Assembly: GCA_041686375.1 (NCBI GenBank)
Contig: JAWLEB010000007.1
Location: forward strand, 26,157-90,156
Reading direction: 5' to 3'
Source: JAGXLC01 sp041686375
Lineage (GTDB): Bacteria; Bacteroidota; Bacteroidia; Bacteroidales; UBA12077
Length of the DNA stretch: 64,000 nucleotides
Shown: in pieces, positions 54,035 to 62,703 of the stretch
Layout of the letters: every line of letters begins with the position of its first letter
Position numbering within the stretch: position 1 is the stretch's first letter
Notes under the pieces: generated by a model
Databases searched by the model: none
What the model saw: only the letters and a program-made list of their open reading frames with translations
Told to the model about the DNA's origin: nothing
Position numbers and translations under genes: made by a program

Positions 54035-55090
54035 ATGAAGCTTAAAAAAGGTGATAAGGTAAAGTTCCTGAATGATACAGGAGGAGGAGTGATTACGGGC
54101 TTTCTTAACAAAGATATGGTTAATGTATTAAATGACGATGGGTTTGAAGTACCTATACTTGTTGAGGAATTGATAAAGGAAGAAGATCAGGAGTCGCATA
54201 CGAAAGAGATGTCTGCTCAAATTGAAACCGGTGAGGAAGATTTGGATGTTTTCCAGGATTTAGAATTGGAAGAAGAAGTTAACGAAGATATGCACGAACC
54301 TGAAAAAGATATACATATAGCATTGGTTCCTAATGATCAACAGCATCCTGAAAATGCTGATCTGGACTTATATTTTATAAATGATAGTGATTTTAATGTG
54401 TTTTATTTATTTCTTTTGAGGAAAGAAAACATTTATGCTCATTTTTCGTCTGGTAAACTGGAAGATAATACGAAAATTTTTTTAAGGAAGATCGAAAGAG
54501 CAAACCTTTCAGAGCTCAGAGCTTTAAAAGGTCAGTTTATTTTTTACCAGAATGATTTTTTCCATGCGGTTTCTCCTGCAGAAATTGACATTAATTTTCA
54601 ACCCCGTAAATTTTATAAAAGTACAACCTTTATGGAAAATGATTTCTTTGAGGAGAATGCTTATGTAATAGAATTGAATAAAGAGGCTGTGTTGACCAGA
54701 GAAATAAATAAGTTGACAGATGAAGAGATAAGAAGTGCCATACAAGAAAAAGAAAGAAAGGAATCAGGTAAAAAATTTACGCATAAGAAAAAACAGGAAG
54801 GAGAAGTTGAAGAAGTAGATTTGCATATTGAGGAGTTGGTGGAACGCCCCAAAGATTTGACTAATAAAGAGATGCTGGAGATTCAAATGGAAAATTTTCA
54901 TAATACTTTAAAAGCCGCCATAAAATCTGGTCAGAAGAAAAAAATTGTCTTTATTCACGGAGTTGGTAATGGAAGGTTACGATATGAATTGCGAAAGTCT
55001 CTTGACAGAGATTATTCTTATCTGGACTACCAGGATGCATCATTCCGGGAGTATGGTTATGGGGCCACACTCGTATTTTTGAAAAAATAA
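54035..55090 (+). CDS. DUF2027 / Smr domain protein
   Basis: A 351-residue protein with three parts: an N-terminal KOW/Tudor-like beta domain (KLKKGDKVKFLNDTGGGVITGF), a middle beta-sandwich (LDLYFINDSDFNVFYLFLL), then a charged linker and a C-terminal Smr domain with VDLHIEEL and IHGVGNGRLRYELR near 308-321. Smr domains, as in MutS2, bind or cut nucleic acids at branches or stalled ribosomes. No MutS ATPase is present. DUF2027 proteins are typical of Bacteroidota. It lies 28 bp upstream of the RNase P RNA gene. The exact role is unknown. Confidence 0.88.
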   Translation: MKLKKGDKVKFLNDTGGGVITGFLNKDMVNVLNDDGFEVPILVEELIKEEDQESHTKEMSAQIETGEEDLDVFQDLELEEEVNEDMHEPEKDIHIALVPNDQQHPENADLDLYFINDSDFNVFYLFLLRKENIYAHFSSGKLEDNTKIFLRKIERANLSELRALKGQFIFYQNDFFHAVSPAEIDINFQPRKFYKSTTFMENDFFEENAYVIELNKEAVLTREINKLTDEEIRSAIQEKERKESGKKFTHKKKQEGEVEEVDLHIEELVERPKDLTNKEMLEIQMENFHNTLKAAIKSGQKKKIVFIHGVGNGRLRYELRKSLDRDYSYLDYQDASFREYGYGATLVFLKK

Positions 55091-55118
55091 TAAGAGCGAA
55101 TAAGTTACGTTACTTAAG

Positions 55119-55469
55119 TAAAGAAAAATACAGCAGGCTGTTCCATCGTGCTGCATAAGGCAGTAAGGAAAGTCCGGGCAACACAGAGCGCCGCACTCCC
55201 GAAAGGGGAGATATCCGTGAGGGTATAGTTTTGCAAGAGAAAATAACCGTCCGGCAGTTGCCGGATAAGGGTGTAAAGGTGAGGTAAGAGCTCACCAGTA
55301 TTCCAGGCGACTGGAATAGCTGTGCAAACTTGTGGGTTGCAAGGCCATGTATACCGTCGTTTAAGGGTTGCTCGCCCGATGACGGGGGGTAGGCCGCTAA
55401 GATAAATGATGGAAGCCCTGTTTTTAGAGGCACAGAACCTGGCTTACAGGTCTGCTGTATTTTTCTTTA
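55119..55469 (+). ncRNA. rnpB: RNase P RNA
   Basis: The catalytic RNA that matures the 5' ends of tRNAs. The ends pair through a perfect 18-bp P1 stem (55119-55136 with 55452-55469). Conserved cores are AGGAAAGTCCGGGCAACACAGAG (described here in short as the P4 5' strand and J3/4, at 55166-55188), GGTGAGGTAAGAGCTCACC at about 55278 (P10/P11 region), GATGACGGGGGGTAGGCC, and CAGAACCTGGCTTACAG at 55432-55448 (P4 3' strand). The length of about 350 nt and the order are those of bacterial type A RNA. The open frame of 107 codons on the other strand is a by-product of its GC-rich sequence. Confidence 0.97.
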
Positions 55470-55542
55470 TAATTTTTGAAATTTTCAAAAGAAAAGTATT
55501 CCTTTGTATTGTTAAAATGTTAAAAGTTTAAAATTAATTTTT

Positions 55543-56046
55543 ATGAAAATTGAAAAAGAAAAAGTTGTCTCTGTTACTTACCAGTTAAGTGTTGATAGCT
55601 CTGATGGTGAAGTAGTGGAAACAGTGAAAGAAGACAAACCTCTTACATTTCTTTATGGTGTTGGAAATATGCTTGAGAAGTTTGAAGAAAACATAAGTGG
55701 GCTTAAAGAGGGTGATACATTTGATTTTAAAATTGATTGCGATGATGCTTATGGTCAGGCTTCAGAAGAAGCTATAGTTGACCTGCCAATCAATATATTT
55801 GAAATTGAAGGCAAGATTGACTATGAGCTGTTAAAAGAAGGAAATTATATACCAATGCAAGACCAGCAAGGTAATAGATTGGATGGCATAGTCCTAGAAG
55901 TTGGTGATGAACAGGTAAAAATGGATTTTAATCATCCATTGGCTGGTGATGACCTTTATTTTGCAGGTAAAGTGATGGAAGTAAGGGAGGCTAGTGATGA
56001 AGAAAAAGAACACGGCCATGTCCATCCTTCCGGAGATGAAGAATAG
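55543..56046 (+). CDS. FKBP-type peptidyl-prolyl isomerase, SlyD-like
   Basis: A 167-residue protein with the split FKBP fold of SlyD: VTYQLSVDSSDGEVVET, LTFLYGVGNMLEKFEENISGLKEGD at the start, an inserted flap (DDAYGQASEEAIVDLPI and the following residues to about 130), and the return strand (HPLAGDDLYFAGKVMEV). It catalyses prolyl isomerisation and aids folding. The His-rich metal tail of E. coli SlyD is reduced to HGHVHPSGDEE. It is 74 bp after the RNase P RNA gene and has no signal peptide. Confidence 0.92.
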   Translation: MKIEKEKVVSVTYQLSVDSSDGEVVETVKEDKPLTFLYGVGNMLEKFEENISGLKEGDTFDFKIDCDDAYGQASEEAIVDLPINIFEIEGKIDYELLKEGNYIPMQDQQGNRLDGIVLEVGDEQVKMDFNHPLAGDDLYFAGKVMEVREASDEEKEHGHVHPSGDEE

Positions 56047-56180
56047 GAAAAATCACATATTTTGGAATTAATTAAAATAATTATTAGTATTACAAAAGAA
56101 GATGATTATTTTATGATGGGAACTTCTCCCCCTATGGCGATAAATTGCCTTCACAGGATAAACATTTAACCATGAATTAA

Positions 56181-56330
56181 TAAAAAATAAACAAATGAAA
56201 CCCTCATCCACTAACATAAACAAAATTTTATGTATAAAGCATGGGGGTTCCATGGGATGCAGAATGACTTACGTTGACTTTTGTAGCATTAAGTCTCATA
56301 TTATGAAACTAATAATCTAACTTTATCCAA
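56181..56330 (+). repeat. leader element, copy B (upstream of porin-like gene)
   Basis: About 150 nt ending at the start codon of the porin-like gene and aligning with 49671-49841 from end to end, with an 18 nt shorter middle. The bulged stem is kept: GAAACCCTCAT (56197-56207) with ATGGGGGTTC (56241-56250). Relative to copy A, two stem positions differ and both still pair (U-G to C-G, U-A to U-G). A 41-codon open frame runs from 56195 to the TAA at 56318. The ends of the frame (MKPS, HIMKLII) match copy A, although copy A has an in-frame stop. Confidence 0.75.
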
Positions 56331-56984
56331 ATGAAAAAAAAATATCTCTTTCTGATTCTTATTCTGCTTTTTGCAATCAATGCCTCAGCGCAACTAAAAT
56401 TTGGTGCTAAAGCGGGAGTTACTTCAACATCCATTAAGGCAGATGAAGTTTATACAAATCTTTCTGAAGAAAATTATGACCAGCTGGAAATTGAAGGTCA
56501 AAACATGGGTATTAATGGTTTCCAGGTAGGTGTTTTTAGCAGATTGTCAATTGCAGCACTGTATGTACAGCCTGAATTGTTATTCAGTAAATCAACTGCT
56601 GAAATAAAAATTACGGAAATAGATCAGGGTGATATTCAAGATGAATTTACGGAAGATCAAGAATTCAGCAAAATTGATATTCCCCTTATGGCAGGATGGA
56701 AATTCGGACCGGCGAGGGTTCAGGCCGGACCTGTTGCCAGTATAATTCTTGATAACAAATCCGCAATAGAAGCTGCAACTGATTATAAAGAAGAGTTTAA
56801 TGGTGCAACGTGGGGATATCAGGTTGGTGTTGGATTAGATTTGCTGAATACTTTAACACTGGATGTAAAATACGAGGGCGGACTAAGCAAGCTAGGAGAT
56901 GGTGTTGATGTTGGAGGCGAAGAACCACTCGATTTTGATAGTCGTCCTAATCAATTCATCTTTTCTGTTGGATTGTTTTTCTAA
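56331..56984 (+). CDS. outer-membrane beta-barrel protein (PorT/porin-like)
   Basis: A 217-residue exported protein with signal peptide MKKKYLFLILILLFAINASA. The mature part starts QLKFGAKAGVTSTSI and has alternating strands (FQVGVFSRLSIAALYVQPELLFS, IDIPLMAGWKFGPARVQAGPVASII, YQVGVGLDLLNTLTLDVKYEGG), ending with an aromatic residue (FSVGLFF), the usual signal for barrel assembly. It fits the outer_membrane_beta-barrel (PorT) family of eight-stranded barrels. It lies downstream of leader element copy B and upstream of a terminator. Confidence 0.88.
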   Translation: MKKKYLFLILILLFAINASAQLKFGAKAGVTSTSIKADEVYTNLSEENYDQLEIEGQNMGINGFQVGVFSRLSIAALYVQPELLFSKSTAEIKITEIDQGDIQDEFTEDQEFSKIDIPLMAGWKFGPARVQAGPVASIILDNKSAIEAATDYKEEFNGATWGYQVGVGLDLLNTLTLDVKYEGGLSKLGDGVDVGGEEPLDFDSRPNQFIFSVGLFF

Positions 56985-57019
56985 ACTGATATTGAATAAG
57001 GTATTTATAAAAATTATTT

Positions 57020-57048
57020 AGCGACCATCAGCAAAATTGATGGTCGCT
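57020..57048 (+). terminator. probable terminator after the porin-like gene
   Basis: AGCGACCATCA pairs perfectly with TGATGGTCGCT (11 bp, 7 nt loop), 36 bp after the stop. The following CATTTATT is a weak T-run, so termination may be incomplete or factor-aided. Confidence 0.65.
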
Positions 57049-57134
57049 CATTTATTAAAAATACCATTTACCCACCAAAATATTTCTATTCGTAAACTTA
57101 ACGCTTTGTTTGTCAATTTTTTATTATGTTTTGT

Positions 57135-57164
57135 TTTGCAATATGATGAATTAATATACATTTG
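57135..57164 (+). promoter_or_regulatory. Bacteroidota-type promoter of the serine hydrolase gene
   Basis: TTTG at 57135-57138 and TACATTTG at 57157-57164, separated by 18 nt, match both boxes of the Bacteroidota housekeeping promoter (-33 TTTG, -7 TAnnTTTG). Transcription should start near 57171, about 50 nt before the ATG at 57222. This is the best promoter match in the window. Confidence 0.75.
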
Positions 57165-57221
57165 CACTGAACATTGGTTACCAAAGAATTGTTAAAATAA
57201 TTGAACATTTACGAGAAAAGT

Positions 57222-58529
57222 ATGAAAAAGAGCGATAGAAGGCTAATTGCGTTATTTATTGTATTTTTCGGGCAAATCATTCTACCATTGTCTGAAAAAT
57301 CGTTTTCCAGCATTGAAAAAAGACACGAATCCACACATTCTGTTGCAAGAAGTCTAACCAATGAAATGTCTTCATTCGCAGGTATGAGCCAGTCTGAAGC
57401 TTTGATAGATGAATTTATGGACGAATGGGGTATTGCCGGAGCTTCGGTTGCCATAACGAAGGATGAACGTTTAATTTATGCTAAAGGGTTTGGATATGCA
57501 GATACCTCAACCCGAAAATTGGTTGAGCCCAAGCATTTATTTAGGGTGGCTAGTGTTTCAAAACTCATCACTGCAGTGGCGATAATGAAACTTGTTGAGC
57601 AAGAAAAGCTGAGTCTCAATGATAAAGTATTTGGGGAAGAAGGCGTGTTAAATTCATCAAACTATCAAAACATTCGGAATTCAAGAATTACTGACATCAC
57701 AGTCAGACATTTGCTATGCCATAAAGCAGGATGGTCACAATTTCATGGCGATCCAATATTTTCACCATACACCATTATAAATGCAATGGATGTTCCTCTG
57801 CCAATTGATTTAGAGACAACAATTGAATATACTTTAAAACATCGTGAACTCTCTTTTGATCCGGGAACAAAAAGTTCTTATTCTAACTTTGGTTATGCTT
57901 TGTTAGGCATAGTTATCGAAGAAGTTACTAATATGAATTATGAACAATATGTTAGTTCAGAAATATTAAACCCTGCAGGAATTTATGATATGCAAATAGG
58001 GAGTTCTAGACTGGATGAAAGAAAAAAGAATGAGGTTAAGTATTATTCTAATTCCAAATATAAAAATGCATTTTCATCCTTTACCAGGGGAAAAATTGTA
58101 CCCCGGCAATATGGAGGGAACAATTTTGATTTATTAGGAGCTGCCGGAGCTTGGTTAGCTTCACCAACGGAGTTGATGAAACTGCTGGTACATATTGATA
58201 GAAAGCCATCAAAACAGGATATTTTGTCCGAAAGTACGATTAATAAAATGATACAGGTGAAAGGAAACGGCCACCCAATTGGATGGATGAGCGTTAATTC
58301 AAAAGACATATGGAAAAGAACCGGAACACTCACGGGTACTTCAGCACTGTTAAAACGATGTTCTGATGGAATTGCATGGACAATTTTAGTAAATACGAAT
58401 AATGATTTAGGCCCTGACTTTACTTATAATCTTGATACACTGATGAGCAATGTCGTTGATAATGTTTCTGAATGGCCTGATTATGATCTTTTTTACTATA
58501 ATAAACCTAAGTCCCTTTTTGCCTTTTAG
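57222..58529 (+). CDS. beta-lactamase-fold serine hydrolase (class C / PBP4* type)
   Basis: A 435-residue protein with an N-terminal membrane or signal segment (LIALFIVFFGQIILPL). The serine hydrolase (class C beta-lactamase-like) fold follows: SVSK with nucleophile Ser111 and Lys114, YSNFGYALLG with Tyr and Asn of the YxN motif, and RTGTLTG as the third motif (Arg in place of Lys or His). It may act on cell-wall peptides or small esters; many such proteins are not beta-lactamases. The start at 57222 (MKKSDRR) is preferred over TTG at 57201 as it begins the positively charged signal. Confidence 0.88.
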   Translation: MKKSDRRLIALFIVFFGQIILPLSEKSFSSIEKRHESTHSVARSLTNEMSSFAGMSQSEALIDEFMDEWGIAGASVAITKDERLIYAKGFGYADTSTRKLVEPKHLFRVASVSKLITAVAIMKLVEQEKLSLNDKVFGEEGVLNSSNYQNIRNSRITDITVRHLLCHKAGWSQFHGDPIFSPYTIINAMDVPLPIDLETTIEYTLKHRELSFDPGTKSSYSNFGYALLGIVIEEVTNMNYEQYVSSEILNPAGIYDMQIGSSRLDERKKNEVKYYSNSKYKNAFSSFTRGKIVPRQYGGNNFDLLGAAGAWLASPTELMKLLVHIDRKPSKQDILSESTINKMIQVKGNGHPIGWMSVNSKDIWKRTGTLTGTSALLKRCSDGIAWTILVNTNNDLGPDFTYNLDTLMSNVVDNVSEWPDYDLFYYNKPKSLFAF

Positions 58530-58693
58530 TACTACTGTTTGAATACATTTTAGTTGTAAATACTATCTTTATGCTCTGTGAGTTATGGTTTATATACCTA
58601 TATTTCAGGACAATTGACTTTTTTTGTTAAATTTGCGGAGGTTATCAAAAGATATGGTTTATTGCAAATATAAAGAGATCTAAACTATCGGTT

Positions 58694-59923
58694 ATGAAAA
58701 ATGCGCAGTTAACTCCGGGCAAAGCGTTTTCCAACACGAGCAGAATCGAAATTTTAAAATCGGTTCCTATTTTCAGTGATACACCGGACGATATTATCTC
58801 TGAAGTAGCTATTTCACTTGAGGAGATTGAGTTGGAAAAAAATGAGGTTGTATTTTATAAGGGTGATTTGCTGCATGCTATGTATATTATTGCTGAAGGA
58901 AGTGTTCAAGTTCATGACGGAGATTATGAATTTGCCCGATTTTACAGTAATGATTCTTTTGGTGAATATGCTCTGATTGATTCTTCAGTTCGTTCAGCAT
59001 CCGTGACAACTTTGGAAAAAACATGGCTGTTACGTTTGGATAAAAATATCTTCGAAAAAATCCTGGATAAAAATACCCATATTGCAAGAGCCATTTTACA
59101 TACATTAATTCAACGGTTGAGAAACAGTAACATACTGGAGGAGAAGTTAACACAGCGTAGTTATGAGTTAAAGCTTGAAAAGGAAAATATTGAAAAACAG
59201 AGACGAAAGCTTGAAGAGCTCAATGCTACAAAAGATAAATTTTTTTCAATAATTGCTCACGATTTAATAAATCCTTTCAATAGTGTTATAGGACTTTCAG
59301 AACTTTTACTATACCGGTATGAAAGCTATGATGAAAAAAAAATTAAAGAATTCATTGAACAGATCTATAAATTTTCATCTAATGCCTACAATCTACTGGA
59401 TAATCTTCTTCAATGGGCCAGATCACAGACAGGAAGATTAAAACATAATCCTGTAGAAATTGCAATGCAACAGATTATAAACGAGAATATGTCTTTTCTT
59501 CAGGAAGCAGCGAAAAAGAAAAATATTGAACTTATTTCTGAGGTAGACTATGAGATAAAATGCTTCGCTGACCCCAACATGGTAAATACTATTATACGTA
59601 ATTTGCTTTCCAATGCTATCAAATTTACTCCCGAAAATGGAAAGGTTTCAATAAAAGCTGAGAATTATAACAATGACAAAGTTAAATTTTTAGTAATAGA
59701 TAACGGAGTCGGTATACCCTCGGATAAAGTCAACCATGTCTTTGATTTGACAGAGAATTACTCAACAGAAGGTACAAATTCTGAGAAAGGCACTGGACTG
59801 GGATTAATTCTTTGCAAGGAATTTGTTGAAAAAAATGGAGGTGAAATATGGGTGAAAAGCAAAGAAGGAAAGGGAAGCACATTTAATTTTACGCTTCCTG
59901 AATACAGCAAGAAATCATCATAA
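58694..59923 (+). CDS. sensor histidine kinase with N-terminal cyclic-nucleotide-binding domain
   Basis: A 409-residue soluble kinase. Residues about 22-145 form a cNMP-binding (CRP-like) domain with phosphate-cassette SFGEYALIDSSVRSASV at 88-104, retaining the Glu91 and Arg100 that hold a cyclic phosphate. A coiled coil (about 148-180) links to HisKA with His189 in IIAHDLINPF, then HATPase with N box NLLSNAIKFTPENG, G1 DNGVGI and G2 GTGLGL. No DNA-binding domain or response regulator is adjacent. So cyclic nucleotide may directly gate a phosphorelay. A TAAATTTG -7 box lies at 58628-58635. The kinase half is paralogous to that at 4723-6303. Confidence 0.93.
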   Translation: MKNAQLTPGKAFSNTSRIEILKSVPIFSDTPDDIISEVAISLEEIELEKNEVVFYKGDLLHAMYIIAEGSVQVHDGDYEFARFYSNDSFGEYALIDSSVRSASVTTLEKTWLLRLDKNIFEKILDKNTHIARAILHTLIQRLRNSNILEEKLTQRSYELKLEKENIEKQRRKLEELNATKDKFFSIIAHDLINPFNSVIGLSELLLYRYESYDEKKIKEFIEQIYKFSSNAYNLLDNLLQWARSQTGRLKHNPVEIAMQQIINENMSFLQEAAKKKNIELISEVDYEIKCFADPNMVNTIIRNLLSNAIKFTPENGKVSIKAENYNNDKVKFLVIDNGVGIPSDKVNHVFDLTENYSTEGTNSEKGTGLGLILCKEFVEKNGGEIWVKSKEGKGSTFNFTLPEYSKKSS

Positions 59924-59995
59924 CTCTTCAATTTTAAGTGATATTATTTATCCTGTCGGGATATTAATCTTTTCTAAAATTCAAATTAAGCTTCT

Positions 59996-60376
59996 ATGAA
60001 AGATTTTAGCAACACATATAAAATAAAAGGTTCACCTGAAGATGTTTTTACTGCGCTAACCAATCCCTTCACTATTGAGCTCTGGACCGGCTACCCGGCA
60101 AAAATGGACGATAAAGAAGGAACAGAATTTTCTATGTGGGATGGTGATATAGTAGGGAAGAATAAGGAAATCCGGCAAAATAAAAAAATTGTCCAGGAAT
60201 GGTATTTTGGTGATCAGGAAGAACAATCAATCGTAACCATTGAACTATTCCGGTCAGGAAAAGGAACAAGGGTTAAACTGATACATATAAATATTCCTGA
60301 TGTTGCCTATGAAAATATGAAAACAGGATGGAATGAATATTTTTTTGGCAACCTGCAAAGGTTTTTTGATATTTAA
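59996..60376 (+). CDS. SRPBCC (START/AHSA1-like) domain protein
   Basis: A 126-residue single-domain protein of the SRPBCC superfamily: it begins KDFSNTYKIKGSPEDVFTALTNPFTIELWTGYPA and ends with a long helix (GWNEYFFGNLQRFF). It corresponds to AHSA1-type proteins, which form a hydrophobic ligand cavity. The ligand is not known. It lies 72 bp after the cNMP kinase gene and converges with kdsA, leaving 5 bp between the stops. Confidence 0.88.
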   Translation: MKDFSNTYKIKGSPEDVFTALTNPFTIELWTGYPAKMDDKEGTEFSMWDGDIVGKNKEIRQNKKIVQEWYFGDQEEQSIVTIELFRSGKGTRVKLIHINIPDVAYENMKTGWNEYFFGNLQRFFDI

Positions 60377-60381
60377 TTATC

Positions 60382-61200
60382 TCACTTTAATTTATTTACC
60401 ACGGCTTTTATTCTGGCCAGATTCACCAGTAGACTTTTAAGATCATTCATTTTTAGCATATTAGCGCCGTCTGATTTAGCATTTTGTGGTTCCGGGTGGG
60501 TTTCAACAAAAATTCCATCAGCACCGACAGCAATACCTGCCCTGGCTATAGTTTCTATCATTTCAGGCTGCCCTCCTGTTACACCTGTTGTTTGATTTGG
60601 CTTTTGGAGACTGTGAGTAATATCAAGAATTACAGGTAACTGTATTTCTTGCATTATAGGAATACTGCGCATGTCAACTATGAGGTCATGGTAGCCAAAA
60701 GTAGTGCCTCTTTCCGTTAACATAACTTTGGAATTACCGGAATCAAAAACTTTTTGTGCAGCGTGCTGCATGGCGTTTGGGGAGAGAAACTGACCTTTTT
60801 TAATGTTTACAATTTTGTCGGTTTCTGCTGCAGCTATGAGTAGTTCAGTTTGCCTGCAAAGAAACGCAGGAATCTGGAGTATGTCAACATACTGTGCAGC
60901 CATCATTGCCTCTTCAGGATGATGAATATCTGTTACTACAGGAATTTGAAATTGTTTTCTTATGTTGGCTAATACTTCAAGTCCCTTTTTATCGCCAATC
61001 CCTGTAAACGAACTTACTTTCGATCTGTTTGCTTTTTTATAGGAGGCTTTAAAAACAAATGGGATTTTTAATTCATCAGACACCTGACATATATGTTCAG
61101 CTATTTTGTAGGGGGTATCTTCGTTTTCAATGACGCATGGTCCCGCAATTAGTAAATAATTTTCTGAATCTGTATGTTTTAAGTTTGGAATTGAATACAT
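60382..61200 (-). CDS. kdsA: 3-deoxy-8-phosphooctulonate synthase
   Basis: A 272-residue KDO-8-phosphate synthase that joins PEP and arabinose 5-phosphate in making the LPS inner core sugar. Seen: LIAGPCVIEN near the start, FKASYKKANRSKVSSFTGIG, VDILQIPAFLCRQTELL, NIKKGQFLSP, TERGTTFGYHDLIVDMR and FVETHPEPQNAKSDGANML. The enzyme has NxxSPN-type metal-site context rather than Cys, so metal dependence is uncertain. It starts 13 bp after the rarA stop, so both are one transcript. Confidence 0.96.
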   Translation of the reverse strand: MYSIPNLKHTDSENYLLIAGPCVIENEDTPYKIAEHICQVSDELKIPFVFKASYKKANRSKVSSFTGIGDKKGLEVLANIRKQFQIPVVTDIHHPEEAMMAAQYVDILQIPAFLCRQTELLIAAAETDKIVNIKKGQFLSPNAMQHAAQKVFDSGNSKVMLTERGTTFGYHDLIVDMRSIPIMQEIQLPVILDITHSLQKPNQTTGVTGGQPEMIETIARAGIAVGADGIFVETHPEPQNAKSDGANMLKMNDLKSLLVNLARIKAVVNKLK

Positions 61201-61213
61201 ATTAATAGTAATT

Positions 61214-62512
61214 TTAGTATTTATATTTATTTTTCCACCAAATTTTCAGGCGCTCATTAATTTCTGTTTCTTTCTTGTTGTTTTGTGGTTTATAAACACA
61301 AGTATTTGCTATTTCGATGGGAAGAAACTCCTGTTCTGCAAAATTTTCCGGGTAATCATGAGCATATTTGTAGTCTTTCCCATATCCCAGATCTTTCATC
61401 AATTGTGTGGGAGCATTTCTGATATTTAAAGGAACAGGCAGATCGCCGGTTTCTTTAACCAACTTTTGTGCGTTATTAATTGCCTGATATGCAGAATTGC
61501 TTTTTGGGGAAGTAGCAAGATATATTGCTGTTTCTGATAGTATGATTCTGGACTCGGGCCACCCGATACGTTCAACTGCATCAAAACAGCTATTGGCTAT
61601 CAGTAATGCGTTGGGATTTGCCAGTCCAATATCTTCAGAAGCCAGAATAACCAACCTTCGGGCTATAAATTTTGGATCTTCTCCTCCCTCCACCATGCGG
61701 GCAAGCCAGTATACCGCAGCGTTGGGGTCACTGCCCCGGATAGACTTAATAAATGCGGAAATGATATCATAATGTTGTTCTGCATTTTTATCGTAGAATG
61801 CAATGTTTTTTTGAAGAATCTGTTGCACGGTTTTATTGTCTATGACAATGGAATCCTTATTTTCTTTATCTTCTGAGCTTAAAACATTTACCAGAATTTC
61901 AAGTATATTATAGAGCTTTCTGGCATCTCCACCGGAAAATCGAAATAGTTCAGCTTTTTCCTTGATTTGAATATTTATTTTTTTTAGATATAAATCTTTG
62001 TTCAGTGCGTTGTTTAACAAAATCTCCAACTCTTCCTTACTAAGCGATTTTAGTAAGTAAACCTGGCACCTTGAAAGGAGGGGGGCGATTACTTCAAAAG
62101 AAGGATTTTCGGTTGTGGCACCTATTAAGGTTATAATACCCTGTTCGACAGCACTTAATAAGCTGTCTTGTTGGGATTTACTAAATCTATGAATTTCGTC
62201 AATAAATAGTATTGGATTCGGGGCATCAAAAAATCGTTGTTTTTTTGCTTTTTCTATTGTTTCACGAACCGTTTTTACTCCTGAATGGACGGCACTGAGT
62301 GTAAAAAACACCCGATTATGTTGTTTGGCAATAATTTTTGCAAGCGTGGTTTTTCCTGTTCCCGGGGGACCCCATAAAATAAATGAAGGAATATTCCCAG
62401 ACTCTATGGTATTACTAAGTATAGTGTCTTTTCCTACCAGATGTTCCTGGCCAACAAACTCTTCGAGGGTTTTAGGCCTCATCCTGTCTGCTAATGGCTG
62501 ATTTACTGCCAT
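61214..62512 (-). CDS. rarA: replication-associated recombination protein A (MgsA/RarA AAA ATPase)
   Basis: A 432-residue AAA+ ATPase that acts at stalled replication forks. Seen: PLADRMRPKTLEEFVGQEHL, Walker A GPPGTGKTT at 48-56, Walker B PILFIDEIHRFSKSQQD, sensor 1 IGATTENPSFEV, and the conserved C-terminal SEDIGLANPNAL and MKDLGYGKDYKYAHDYPE. Length is normal. A TAAGTTTG -7 box lies 30 bp upstream at 62543-62550 on the minus strand, without a clear -33. It is the first gene of the rarA-kdsA pair. Confidence 0.96.
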   Translation of the reverse strand: MAVNQPLADRMRPKTLEEFVGQEHLVGKDTILSNTIESGNIPSFILWGPPGTGKTTLAKIIAKQHNRVFFTLSAVHSGVKTVRETIEKAKKQRFFDAPNPILFIDEIHRFSKSQQDSLLSAVEQGIITLIGATTENPSFEVIAPLLSRCQVYLLKSLSKEELEILLNNALNKDLYLKKINIQIKEKAELFRFSGGDARKLYNILEILVNVLSSEDKENKDSIVIDNKTVQQILQKNIAFYDKNAEQHYDIISAFIKSIRGSDPNAAVYWLARMVEGGEDPKFIARRLVILASEDIGLANPNALLIANSCFDAVERIGWPESRIILSETAIYLATSPKSNSAYQAINNAQKLVKETGDLPVPLNIRNAPTQLMKDLGYGKDYKYAHDYPENFAEQEFLPIEIANTCVYKPQNNKKETEINERLKIWWKNKYKY

Positions 62513-62703
62513 ATTTTTATCATTATTTATAAAATTCTGTTACAAACTTAGTAAATTAATTGTTTGTAAAATAATATAAATTTCGGCATTAAAATTGTTT
62601 TCTTTCTTAACGATTAAACCATATTGTTATTTTTAACGTATTATTGTCATGGTTTTATCAGTTGCCATTTATAAGTAAATATTAACATACTAAAACGTAT
62701 ATT

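Noticed and set aside
55110..55433. 107-codon open frame on the minus strand
   Set aside because: It lies entirely opposite the RNase P RNA gene, whose conserved cores and terminal P1 stem explain the sequence.
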